Source: an uncultured Collinsella sp.
GTDB taxonomy: Bacteria > Actinomycetota > Coriobacteriia > Coriobacteriales > Coriobacteriaceae
Assembly (NCBI GenBank): GCA_947001705.1
Contig: CAMQHT010000026.1
Coordinates: 1 to 33,488 of the forward strand
Direction: 5' to 3'
Length of the DNA stretch: 33,488 nucleotides
The notes under the pieces were generated by a model. The model searched no databases. It worked only from the letters and a program-made list of their open reading frames with translations, and was not told where the DNA came from. Shown piece by piece: positions 6,585 to 14,500 of this stretch. A program made the position numbers and the translations under genes. Numbering within the stretch: the first letter of the stretch is position 1; every line of letters begins with the position of its first letter.

Positions 6585-7013
6585 ATGTTGGTTTCCACAA
6601 AGGGCAGATATGCCCTGCGCGTTATGGTCGACCTGGCCGAGCACCAGGCGGCAGGCCGCATTCCCCTCAAAGAGATCGCCGCGCGTCAGGGGATTTCGGA
6701 GAAGTATCTGGAGAACATTTTGGCCACACTCGTGCGCGCCAATATGCTCTCGGGCATGCGCGGCAAGGGCGGTGGTTACGTGCTCACGCGCCCGCCCGAG
6801 CAGTACACGGTGGGCGAGATTCTGCGCCTGACCGAGGGTAGTCTGGCACCGGTCGCATGCCTGGACGGCGACTGCAAGGGCTGTTCGCGTTCGGATGAGT
6901 GTCCCACACTCGATGTGTGGAAGAACCTGGACAAGCTCATCAACGACTACCTCGATGGCGTGACGCTCGATACGCTCGTCGCCCCCAGCGAGGGCTACGA
7001 CTACGTCATCTAG
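6585..7013 (+). CDS. Rrf2 family transcriptional regulator (CymR/IscR-like)
   Basis: This 142-residue DNA-binding protein has the Rrf2 signature: STKGRYALRVMVDLA at the start, the winged helix with LKEIAARQGISEKYLENIL, and the GMRGKGGGYVLTRPP wing. After the dimerisation helix it carries C92, C97, C100 and C106, close to the positions of the three iron-sulfur cysteines of IscR. It could therefore hold a cluster or sense thiol state, unlike Bacillus CymR, which lacks them. Divergent orientation from cysK implies control of cysteine synthesis or sulfur supply. AAAGG lies about 11 bases upstream of the ATG. The promoter contains a palindrome, so autoregulation is likely. Whether it functions as CymR, IscR or something else cannot be decided from the sequence. 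Confidence 0.88.
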   Translation: MLVSTKGRYALRVMVDLAEHQAAGRIPLKEIAARQGISEKYLENILATLVRANMLSGMRGKGGGYVLTRPPEQYTVGEILRLTEGSLAPVACLDGDCKGCSRSDECPTLDVWKNLDKLINDYLDGVTLDTLVAPSEGYDYVI

Positions 7014-7082
7014 CCCCACCTGCTATTGGGGGACGGGGTAGAAATGGTAGATTTTCCTGCCCTCTGAGGCTCGACAAATGGC

Positions 7083-7113
7083 AAGGCCGCCCATCGTTGC
7101 GATGGACGGCCTT
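7083..7113. terminator. probable bidirectional terminator between the Rrf2 gene and the membrane protein gene
   Basis: Arms AAGGCCGCCCATCG (7083-7096) and CGATGGACGGCCTT (7100-7113) pair with a single mismatch around a 3-base loop, between two convergent genes. The T-runs are short on both sides (CGTTTT downstream, ATTTG on the minus side), so efficiency is uncertain. Confidence 0.65.
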
Positions 7114-7150
7114 CGTTTTGGCGTGTTGTGGCGGTCCGTATCCGGTCGCT

Positions 7151-7516
7151 TTAGTTCCGGGCGATGCTGTCGAGAATGCTGCGCATGATGGATACCAGGA
7201 TGCTGCCCATAAACGCCGATCCAAAGCTGGCGATGGAGATACCCGCGCCCAGCAGATTGACCGACAGGTAGCTGGCCAGCTCGAGCATAAAGCTGTTGAC
7301 CACAAGCTGAAAAATACCAAGCGTGATAATAGTGAGTGGCAGCGAGATGACCGTCAGGAACGGCTTAACGAGCGAGTCGACGATGTTGAGGAACAGTCCC
7401 ACGAAGGCAAAGCAGACCCAGGCGTCGGCCATGCCGAAGGGCTGAATGCCGGGGACGAGAAACGTTGCGATCGCGATGGCGATTGAGGTCAAAAGCCAGT
7501 TGAGCATAAAGCGCAT
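7151..7516 (-). CDS. small four-helix membrane protein (phage holin 4_2 / YvlD family)
   Basis: The 121-residue protein consists almost entirely of hydrophobic segments. They lie roughly at residues 4-22, 29-49, 53-75 and 87-112, separated by short loops, with the conserved N-IVDSLVKPFLTVISLPLTIITLG core typical of the family called Mycobacterial 4-TMS phage holin or YvlD. Despite the name, chromosomal members are usually unrelated to phage lysis, and their function is unknown. The start at 7516 has AAAGGA eight bases upstream on the minus strand. A longer frame to 7627 adds a basic, non-hydrophobic extension I consider untranslated. No phage gene is nearby. Confidence 0.82.
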   Translation of the reverse strand: MRFMLNWLLTSIAIAIATFLVPGIQPFGMADAWVCFAFVGLFLNIVDSLVKPFLTVISLPLTIITLGIFQLVVNSFMLELASYLSVNLLGAGISIASFGSAFMGSILVSIMRSILDSIARN

Positions 7517-7725
7517 GGTGTGAATCCTTTCTTGCGCATGGCGTGGTGAGGGAGCGTGAGAGGCACATGCCTTTGCAACTCGGACAGATGCTCGGGCACG
7601 GCTCTGTTTGGCCGCCCATTGTCTCAAATATTCGTGGAGCTTACGTGCGCATTCGGTTTCAAAACGGCGTTCGTCCTGAAAAACGCGCCGCTGGCAGAGA
7701 GTCTTGTCGCTTTAGTTTGGTGGTG

Positions 7726-7734
7726 TGCTACACT
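7726..7734 (+). promoter_or_regulatory. candidate promoter of the YerC-type gene (extended -10)
   Basis: TGCTACACT is a TGN-extended -10 box, and a weak TTGTCG lies 19 bp upstream. The implied start near 7741 gives a leader of about 100 bases, which holds the hairpins at 7740-7763 and 7776-7792. Confidence 0.5.
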
Positions 7735-7739
7735 GCTAC

Positions 7740-7792
7740 GGGCAAAAGCCACAGGCGTTGCCCTATTGCATAGAACGGGCGAACGATGCCCG
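7740..7792 (+). promoter_or_regulatory. two stem-loops in the leader of the YerC-type gene
   Basis: The first hairpin pairs GGGCAA (7740-7745) with TTGCCC (7758-7763) and has an inner GCC/GGC pairing. The second pairs CGGGC (7776-7780) with GCCCG (7788-7792), and the start codon of the short leader frame at 7786 lies partly within its loop and right arm. Translation of that frame could be sensitive to this folding. Confidence 0.35.
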
Positions 7793-7836
7793 ATGTCAGT
7801 ATCAACTTCGATGCCTTATGGCGGGTTTGGCGGTGA
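7786..7836 (+). CDS. possible 16-residue leader peptide with two tryptophans
   Basis: ATG at 7786 opens a frame encoding MPDVSINFDALWRVWR, ended by TGA at 7834-7836. It is in frame with the downstream TrpR-superfamily gene and separated from its ATG by a single codon (TCG). Two of the last five residues are Trp. The GGTGATC that serves as ribosome site for the next gene overlaps the stop, so the two could be translationally coupled. The frame's own ribosome site is weak (GGGCG). It may be a regulatory leader peptide or a chance frame. Confidence 0.3.
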   Translation: MPDVSINFDALWRVWR

Positions 7837-7839
7837 TCG

Positions 7840-8139
7840 ATGAATATCGAGAACATGTTTGACAAGCCTGATGTCAAGCAGCTGGTCCACGCATTTAGTC
7901 TTTTGGATGACGAGAAGGATATCCAGGCGTTTTTGACCGATATCTGCACGCCGCGCGAGATCTGCGATCTTTCGCAACGTCTGCAGGTTGCGCGTTATCT
8001 GGATGAGGGCGAGCCTTATGTTGAGGTTCAGGCCCGCACCGGCGCTTCGTCCACTACGGTGAGCCGCGTGTCCAAGGCACTCAACGGCGAGTACGGCGGC
8101 TATCGCAAGATCCTCATCAAGCTGGAGGATGGCGAGTAG
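7840..8139 (+). CDS. TrpR-like protein, YerC/YecD family
   Basis: The 99-residue all-helical protein matches the YerC/YecD branch of the Trp-repressor superfamily. A central CTPREICDLSQRLQVARYL segment is followed by the helix-turn-helix TGASSTTVSRVSKALNGEYGGY. Family members are small cytoplasmic DNA-binding proteins of unresolved function in Gram-positive bacteria. They are not established tryptophan sensors, despite the superfamily name. GGTGATC, complementary to the end of 16S rRNA, lies just upstream of the ATG. It is transcribed alone and ended by the terminator at 8166-8191. The Trp-rich short frame directly upstream is the odd point here. Confidence 0.9.
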   Translation: MNIENMFDKPDVKQLVHAFSLLDDEKDIQAFLTDICTPREICDLSQRLQVARYLDEGEPYVEVQARTGASSTTVSRVSKALNGEYGGYRKILIKLEDGE

Positions 8140-8165
8140 GCCAGCGGTAAAAACGAATTGCGCAG

Positions 8166-8191
8166 AACCGTCCCTTCGGGGGCGGTTTTTT
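8166..8191 (+). terminator. intrinsic terminator of the YerC-type gene
   Basis: AACCGTCCC pairs with GGGGCGGTT, with one G-T pair, around a short TTCG-type loop and runs directly into six T residues. It lies 27 bases after the stop codon. Confidence 0.88.
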
Positions 8192-8199
8192 GATCCTTT

Positions 8200-8266
8200 G
8201 GGGACGGAGGAAAACGGATCACTGGGTTAGACTGACCTCCTCGGTGATCCATTTTCCTCCGTCTCC
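8200..8266. repeat. long inverted repeat (23-bp arms) upstream of addB
   Basis: The arm at 8200-8222 (starting GGGGACGGAGG, ending CGGATCAC) is matched at 21 of 23 positions by the reverse complement of 8244-8266, around a 21-base loop. It lies just after the terminator at 8166-8191 and so is not needed for termination. The two mismatches leave a G-T-compatible RNA stem, as expected of a selected hairpin. A weaker GGGGACGG-containing hairpin-like stretch occurs at about 7026-7062 and may be a degraded relative. Confidence 0.75.
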
Positions 8267-8273
8267 ACGGGGT

Positions 8274-8320
8274 CAAATCTGTTGGCGTGGGGCAAATCTG
8301 TCCGCGCGGACGGGTAGGAT
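8274..8320 (+). promoter_or_regulatory. candidate addBA control region
   Basis: CAAATCTGT occurs twice, at 8274-8282 and 8293-8301, spaced by 19 bp or nearly two helical turns. The second copy runs into the perfect palindrome TCCGCGCGGA (8301-8310), and a -10-like TAGGAT follows at 8315-8320. This arrangement suits an activator or repressor site in front of the promoter, but the binding protein is unknown and no -35 box is evident. Confidence 0.35.
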
Positions 8321-8359
8321 GAAAGCATTGAATATTGCGAACGGTTTGAGTGGAGGACC

Positions 8360-11300
8360 ATGCCTGTTCGAATCTATACCACCAACGCCGGCGCGGATTT
8401 GAGCGATGCCGAGGCGGCGCTGCTTGCCGACCTTATTGCCCGCCACGGGCGTGCCGTGCTGCTGGCGCCAACGTTTGCCGAGCTCGACCTGTGCCGTCAT
8501 GATGCGGCGGAAGCCGGCGTTTCGCTGGGTATTGACTACAAGACGCCTACATCGTGGCTTCGCTCGCTTTGGGAGCTTTTGGGCGACGGGCGCGGTTTCG
8601 TCGACAACCTGCAGCGCCAGATGCTGTTTTCGGACATGGTAGCGCGTCTCGACGACGCCGACCTGCAGCCGCTTTCGCGCAGCCAGGGCACGGTGCGTAT
8701 GCTCGCGCGTATGGCTCGCGATGTGCTGCCGGGTGTGGCAGGGACAGGTGCCGAGCGTTGCTGCGACAACGTTTGCAAGCCCAAGCCCAAAAGCGACGCC
8801 GAGGCTCGCGTGTTTGAACTTTTGTGCGCCTATGCGCGCGGTTTGGACCGTCGAGATATGGTCGAGCCCTGCGAGGCGGCTGACATTATGGCCGGCGCTT
8901 TGGCCGACAACCTGCCGGGGTGCGCCCGCGCCGTTTGCGTGCGCGGCGTCGCGTCATTTACGTATAGCCTGCTCGAGCTGCTGTCCGCCGTGGCAAACAA
9001 CGGGGGAGAGGTTGTCGTGCTGCTTGCCCGCGAGCAAGCGGCGATGCGCGAGGAGCTTGCCGCGGCATTTGATGTCCGCGGTGTGCTGTTTGAGATCGCG
9101 CCGCTGGGGGAGGGCGCCGCCGCGCCCCAGACTGCCTCCAAGTCCGCTGCTCAGCCTGCCTTTATTGAGGTCGCCGGCCCCCATGCCCGTGCCCATGCTT
9201 ATGCGGACGTCATCGATAAGTTGGTGAAAGCGCACAAGGAGTCCAAGGACGATAAAGTTGCTGCAACACCCGCCGACCCCGTACGCGTGCTCGTTGTTTC
9301 TGCCCGGGCACCCCAGCTGTTCGGCGAGCTTGCCGCTCGTTTGGCGGCGCGCCACGTTGCTGCCGAGACGGCCGAGTTCACGGCGTTTTCCCAATCCATT
9401 GCGGGCAGGCAGTTCACGGCGCTCGCCAACCTGATCGAGCGTATGAAGGCCGCCGACGAAGGGGCAGCTTCTAAGACTGAGTGGTGGCCCGCTCCGGAGC
9501 TTACCGACTGGATTTACAGCCCGCTTTCGGGTGCCGACGCCGCCAGCGCGCGCACGTTCGACAAGAATATGCGACTGTCGCGCAGCAAGACCACTGCGGG
9601 CGTCAAGAGCCTGCTGCAGAGCGTGCAGGGCCAGGTGAGGGGCGCGCGTAAAGCGGCGAGCGACGAGAACTGGTTTAAGAACGTGCCGTGCGTGATCTCG
9701 GACGTGTTCCAGGCGCTGTGGCGCGACAAACCCGTGACGGCGCTCAAGGCCATGCTTGCCGTTGCCGAGGCACTGCCCGATCGCGCACTTGGCGGTCTCG
9801 ACGGTCAGGCCCGTCGCCAGGCGGAGGTGGCCCTGCTGCGCCACGTCATCGACATCCTTATGAATGGCGCCCGTGCGCTCGACGTGTCGCAGGCCGCGAC
9901 CGTGCCCGTGCTCGATGACATTCGCACCAAGGTGGACAAGCGTAGCGCCGCCTACGATTACGAGACCTACGAGGTTGACCGTGCGCCACGCGCCCAGGTT
10001 CGCTTTGCTTCGCTTGCCGATGCGGCGGCCCTGCGCCCCGGCAGCTACGATGCCGTGCTGTTTGCCGACGTCGACCTGGACAGTTATCCGCTCTCACATG
10101 AGGAGGGCCCGCTGGCAACGCTGACGGCAGAGTTAGATCGCAGCGGTGTGACGCTTGAGCCTGCGGCCTTGCTGCGCGCACGCTTTGGCCGCGCGATACA
10201 AGCGTCGCGTGGTCCGGTTACGCTCGCCCGTGTGACCCACGATCGTCAGGCGCGCGAGTGCTATCCGGCGGCCGTGTGGACCGAGTTGCGGGCGCATGCC
10301 GAGGCCGCTAACGATGCTAAGGCCGCTGACGCCGACAAGGCCGCTGACGACGCTAAGGCCGTTGGCGCCGACAAGGCGAAGTGCGTGGGTGAGGGCGATA
10401 TCGTAAGGGACTTCGATCCCGCGGCAGGCGAAGGTCTTAGGCGCGAGCGCGTGACCTGCGAAGCTCCTCAGCATCTGAGCGATGAAGCCATTCCGTATTT
10501 GGTCCTGCGTCGTCGCGATGGCGAGGGCGAGGATGCGCCGCTGGTGCCGCGCCTGACGTCTGCCTCGCAGATCGAGGCCTATTCGACCTGCCCGCTATGC
10601 TGGTTCGTCTCGTACCGCGTGAAGCCCCAGTCGATCGACGCTGGCTTTGGCAATATGGAGAAGGGCAACTTTGTCCACGACGTGCTGGAACACTTGCATG
10701 CCCGTCTGCCCCAGGAGGGCATGGAGCGCGTGACGCCCGAGAATCTGCCGCGCGCTCAGGAGCTGCTGCGCGAGATCTTTGACGAGACGTTGGCCGAGCA
10801 TGCGGGCAAGCGCGGTACCGAGGGCCCGCTCGTGCCGCTCTCCCCGGTGGAGGAGCGGCAGGTGGCCGAGATTTTGCCGCAGCTGGAGGGCGTGCTTGCC
10901 TACGAGTCCGAGGCGCTTGCCCCCTTTGCTCCGCGCTATCTGGAGTTTGCCTTTAACGATCTTAAAGTTGAGTATGCCGGCTGGCCGCTCGGCGGGCGCA
11001 TCGACCGCGTGGATGTGGATGCCGAGAATCGCGCCGTGGTAATCGACTACAAGCATCGTTCGGGTGTCGAGGAGTTTAAGCTCGCCGACCCCACGGTTCG
11101 CGACGAGGAGTCGGGTGAGGCCCCCATCGATGATCCGCGCTGGCTACCGCCCCATACCCAGACACTCATCTACGCGCAGGCCATGCGCCGGGCGCTGGAT
11201 TTGGACACCCGCGCGGCGCTCTACTTTTCGACCAAGGGCGGCAAGCCGGCGTTGCGCGGTGCCGCGAGCGCCGAGCTGCTCGAGGAAGAGCGCGGTGACG

Positions 11301-11512
11301 GCCGCATTCCGGGCCTTAAGAAGGGCTTTCCGGGCGAGGGCGGCAACATGGACTTCGATGCGCTGCTCGACCGCGTGGAGGCCGGCATCGCCGAGCGCTT
11401 GCGCGAACTCGAGGCGGGCGACGTCGCCGCTGTCGATCCGACGTCGGCGCAGGCCGCGCATGCGCGCTGCTCGTATAACCACGAAGGAACGTTTGTAAGG
11501 AGGGACGTGTAG
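8360..11512 (+). CDS. addB: ATP-dependent nuclease subunit B (AddB/RexB-like)
   Basis: This 1050-residue protein is the AddB/RexB partner of the helicase-nuclease encoded next. It has an inactive helicase-like N-terminal part without a Walker A motif and a C-terminal PD-(D/E)XK nuclease. The nuclease begins near residue 734 with SASQIEAYSTCPLCWF and carries GRIDRVD (about 880) and VVIDYKH (about 895), the metal-binding core. The complex processes double-strand breaks for RecA-dependent repair. Type-1 AddB proteins hold a 4Fe-4S cluster with a CxxC-type C-terminal motif. Here the C-terminus has only one cysteine (ARCSYNHEG), so the RexB-like type is more likely. A Lys/Ala/Asp repeat (10313-10380) interrupts the protein before the nuclease domain. 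GGAGG precedes the ATG by three bases. addA follows after 3 bases, so the two are surely co-transcribed. Confidence 0.88.
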   Translation: MPVRIYTTNAGADLSDAEAALLADLIARHGRAVLLAPTFAELDLCRHDAAEAGVSLGIDYKTPTSWLRSLWELLGDGRGFVDNLQRQMLFSDMVARLDDADLQPLSRSQGTVRMLARMARDVLPGVAGTGAERCCDNVCKPKPKSDAEARVFELLCAYARGLDRRDMVEPCEAADIMAGALADNLPGCARAVCVRGVASFTYSLLELLSAVANNGGEVVVLLAREQAAMREELAAAFDVRGVLFEIAPLGEGAAAPQTASKSAAQPAFIEVAGPHARAHAYADVIDKLVKAHKESKDDKVAATPADPVRVLVVSARAPQLFGELAARLAARHVAAETAEFTAFSQSIAGRQFTALANLIERMKAADEGAASKTEWWPAPELTDWIYSPLSGADAASARTFDKNMRLSRSKTTAGVKSLLQSVQGQVRGARKAASDENWFKNVPCVISDVFQALWRDKPVTALKAMLAVAEALPDRALGGLDGQARRQAEVALLRHVIDILMNGARALDVSQAATVPVLDDIRTKVDKRSAAYDYETYEVDRAPRAQVRFASLADAAALRPGSYDAVLFADVDLDSYPLSHEEGPLATLTAELDRSGVTLEPAALLRARFGRAIQASRGPVTLARVTHDRQARECYPAAVWTELRAHAEAANDAKAADADKAADDAKAVGADKAKCVGEGDIVRDFDPAAGEGLRRERVTCEAPQHLSDEAIPYLVLRRRDGEGEDAPLVPRLTSASQIEAYSTCPLCWFVSYRVKPQSIDAGFGNMEKGNFVHDVLEHLHARLPQEGMERVTPENLPRAQELLREIFDETLAEHAGKRGTEGPLVPLSPVEERQVAEILPQLEGVLAYESEALAPFAPRYLEFAFNDLKVEYAGWPLGGRIDRVDVDAENRAVVIDYKHRSGVEEFKLADPTVRDEESGEAPIDDPRWLPPHTQTLIYAQAMRRALDLDTRAALYFSTKGGKPALRGAASAELLEEERGDGRIPGLKKGFPGEGGNMDFDALLDRVEAGIAERLRELEAGDVAAVDPTSAQAAHARCSYNHEGTFVRRDV
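10313..10380 (+). repeat. 18-bp tandem repeat inside addB
   Basis: About four 18-bp units (10313-10330, 10331-10348, 10349-10366 and a partial 10367-10380) encode six-residue units DAKAAD, ADKAAD, DAKAVG, ADKAK. They form an alternating acidic/basic alanine-rich linker just before the nuclease part. Such repeats expand and contract by slippage without breaking the frame. Confidence 0.8.
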
Positions 11513-11515
11513 ACC

Positions 11516-14500
11516 ATGGATCTTTCGACTTTGATGCCGCAACAGCTGCAAGTCGTCAAAACGCTCGACCGCCCGCTGTTTGTCTCGGCGGGCGCCGGTT
11601 CGGGCAAGACCTTTACCCTTACGCGCCGCATCGTCTACGCGCTCTCGCCCGAATCCGGTCCGTTTGTCGAGCATCTGGACCAAGTGCTCGCCATTACCTT
11701 TACCAAAGACGCTGCGGCCGAGATTCGCGACCGCGTGCGCCGTGCGCTTATCGACGAGGGGATGGACGAGGAGGCCCTGACGGTCGACGACGCTTGGATT
11801 TCGACCATTCACGGCATGTGCTCGCGCATCCTGCGCGCGCATGCGCTGGAGCTGGGCATCGACCCCGAGTTCACGGTGCTTACCGATACCGATGAGCTTA
11901 TGGATCAGGCTGTTGAGCATGTGCTGGGGCGCGCGACGGCGCCCGATGCCGCGTCCGAGCTCGCCGCTTCGCTCAAGGCCCTCTACGCTTGGTATCCCAT
12001 GGCGGGCGAGGGCGGGCAGTTTGGCGCCGGTACCACCATCAAAGGCCTGGTGCGCGACCTGCTGGAGCTCTCGAGCCAGCTGCCGGGCGGGATGGACGAT
12101 GTGTGCGTGGCGCGTGGCCAGGCCGACACCTCGGCGCTTGCCGATGCCTATCGTGCGGCGCTGGGCGCAAGCAAGGCCACGACCGAGAAAGCGCAGGTGG
12201 CGCTCGAGGCCATCGACGCGTTCGAGGCGAGCGGCAAGACCATGGCGGATGTGGCGCGGCTCATGATGTCATGCAGCATGCCTCGGGCGAGTAAGATGTT
12301 CCCAAAGGAGAATGTCGAGCTTCTCAAGGCAGAGGCTGCCGACACGTTCGTCAATATTGTGCTGGCTTGCGGTGACCCGGCACTTGATGCGCTGACGGGG
12401 CTTGCCCGTGCCGTAGAGACGGAGTACCGTGCGCTCAAGGCTGACCAGTCCGCACTCGACAATAACGATCTGTTGCGCATGGCATACGAGGCGCTGCGCG
12501 ATTATCCCGCCATCCGAGCCGCCTACGAGGGCCGCTTTAAGATGGTCATGATTGACGAGTTCCAAGATACCGACCAGATGCAGGTCGATCTGATTCGCTA
12601 TCTGACGGGCGCGGGGGAGCGCGCGCTGTGCACCGTGGGCGATGCGCAGCAGTCGATCTACCGCTTCCGTGGCGCCGAGGTCGAGGTATTCCGTCGCCAG
12701 GAGCGCAAGGTGGGCTCCTCTGCTGCGCCCGAGACGGCTGCCGTCTCCGATGTCCCCGCCGGCGAGCTCGTCAAGCTCGTGCGCAACTTCCGCAGCCACG
12801 ATGAGGTGCTGCGCTATGTGGCGCGCGTCTTTGACGGCGATACTGGTGGTTTGATGCAGGGGTTCTTGGATCTTGAGCCGAGTGACGATCGCGAGGACAA
12901 GCTCAAGGCAAAGGCTTCGCGCCGCCAGGCGGTCTTCGTTGCCGGTGGCAGCACGCAGGAGCGAACGCAGGCGAAAGCTCGTGCGATTGCCGAGCGTTTC
13001 CGCGCGCTTGCCGATAAAGAACAGCCCCAGGGCAGCATGGTCCTGCTGCTGGGTCGCATGACCAACGCCGATGTCTATGCGCAGGCCTTCCGCGACCAGG
13101 GGCTCGACTGCGTCATCGCGGGCGGCTCGGTCTTTGCCCAAGCAGCCGAGGTGCAGACGGTGCGCGCCCTGGTGTGCGCGCTTGCCAATCCGGCCGATAC
13201 GGCGCAGGGCCTTATGCCGCTGCTGGCCTCGCCGATGTTTGCGCTCGGCGCCCAGGAGTTCCTGGCGCTGGCGACCAAGCTCGATAGCGAGACGGGTGAG
13301 ACCTCGCGCCGGAATATCGACGCGGGCATCATGAGCGATTTCGACGTGCCGGGCTTGCAGGGCTTGCCGCTCGTGACGCGCGCCCGCGAGGTGCTACGCT
13401 ACGCACTTCGTCGCGTGGGGCGCGATTCGTTCGCCGCCGTCGCGCGCGACGCGGTCAATGCCTCCGGCTGGTTCGTGCGCCTGGCGCAGCGCGGTCCCGA
13501 GGGCAAGGCCATTGCCGCCAACGTGCTCAAGGCTCTCGACGCCGTGGCCGAGGCGGAGGCCGAGTTCGGCAACTCGCCGCGCTCCATTGCGCTCGCCTTC
13601 GACCGCTTCTTGGCGGGCAAGGAGGCCCCGGGCGCGCTCAACGAGGAGGGTGACGGCGCGGTACGCATCATGACCGTGCATGCGTCCAAGGGTCTGGAGT
13701 ATCCGGTCGTGGCGGTCGCCGAGTGCTTTGGCGTGCGTAAGTCCTCGGGTGCGGCGCAGATGGGTCGCGTCGACGGTGGGGCGCAAGTCGTGGCGCTGCC
13801 GGCTCGTTTCGATGGCGTTAAGCTTGCCGACGGGACCTTCGTGAAGGGCGATGACGTCAAAAAGCAGTTTGAACACGCGTTTAAGGGCAAGGGCACGTCG
13901 CTGTGGCTGCCGCCGGAGCTTATGGAGGACGTCTGCGCGACGGGCTCTCCCGCCGAGGCGTTTGCCCGCCTGCGCAACGCCGACCTGCAGCTTTCGCTCG
14001 AGGAGCGGGCTCGTCTGCTCTATGTCGCCATGACGCGAGCGCGCGAGTTGGTCATTTTGGCGATGGACGCCGGCGTGAGCCGCGGCAAGGTGACGGCGCC
14101 GACCTTCGATGTCGAGACGGATCTGACCTACGACGTGCTGCGCCGCATCCTGCCGACCGACAGTCTGGACATGCCGCAGCTCGATAGCGACCGTTTGGTG
14201 TTCGACAACTCCCAGCCGGGCGACTACGAGCTCATCTCGCTGTCGGACTTTACGTTTGGCGAGCAGGCGTCTGAGGCTAACGCTTCGCTGGATGCCGAGG
14301 GCAGGCTTGTTCGCGGCGATGTCGATGTCGCTGATAATGCTTCGCGCTCAACTGTGCCCGGTCCTGCCGACCCCAAGGCCGATTCATTTGAGCTTGTGTA
14401 TCCCCAGGCAGCGGGCGTGCGCATGGGCATCTGTCCGTATCCGATGCGTGACTCGTATAGCTACTCGTCAATCGCCGCGGCGCTGCATGCCGAGGCCGAG

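Larger units (their letters stand above)
7517..7839. other. 323-base intergenic region with divergent 5' ends
   Basis: This stretch separates the divergent membrane-protein and YerC-type genes. Up to about 7700 I see nothing beyond the ribosome site of the minus-strand gene. From 7726 onward it holds an extended -10 promoter, two small hairpins and a 16-codon frame, described separately. No larger coding frame has convincing codon use. Confidence 0.6.

Noticed and set aside
7151..7516. Prophage remnant suggested by the holin-like protein
   Set aside because: The family is commonly chromosomal, and no lysin, integrase, portal or tail gene is nearby.
10313..10380. CRISPR-like or mobile repeat in addB
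   Set aside because: The 18-bp units are directly adjacent, in frame and encode a simple linker, so they are a coding tandem repeat.
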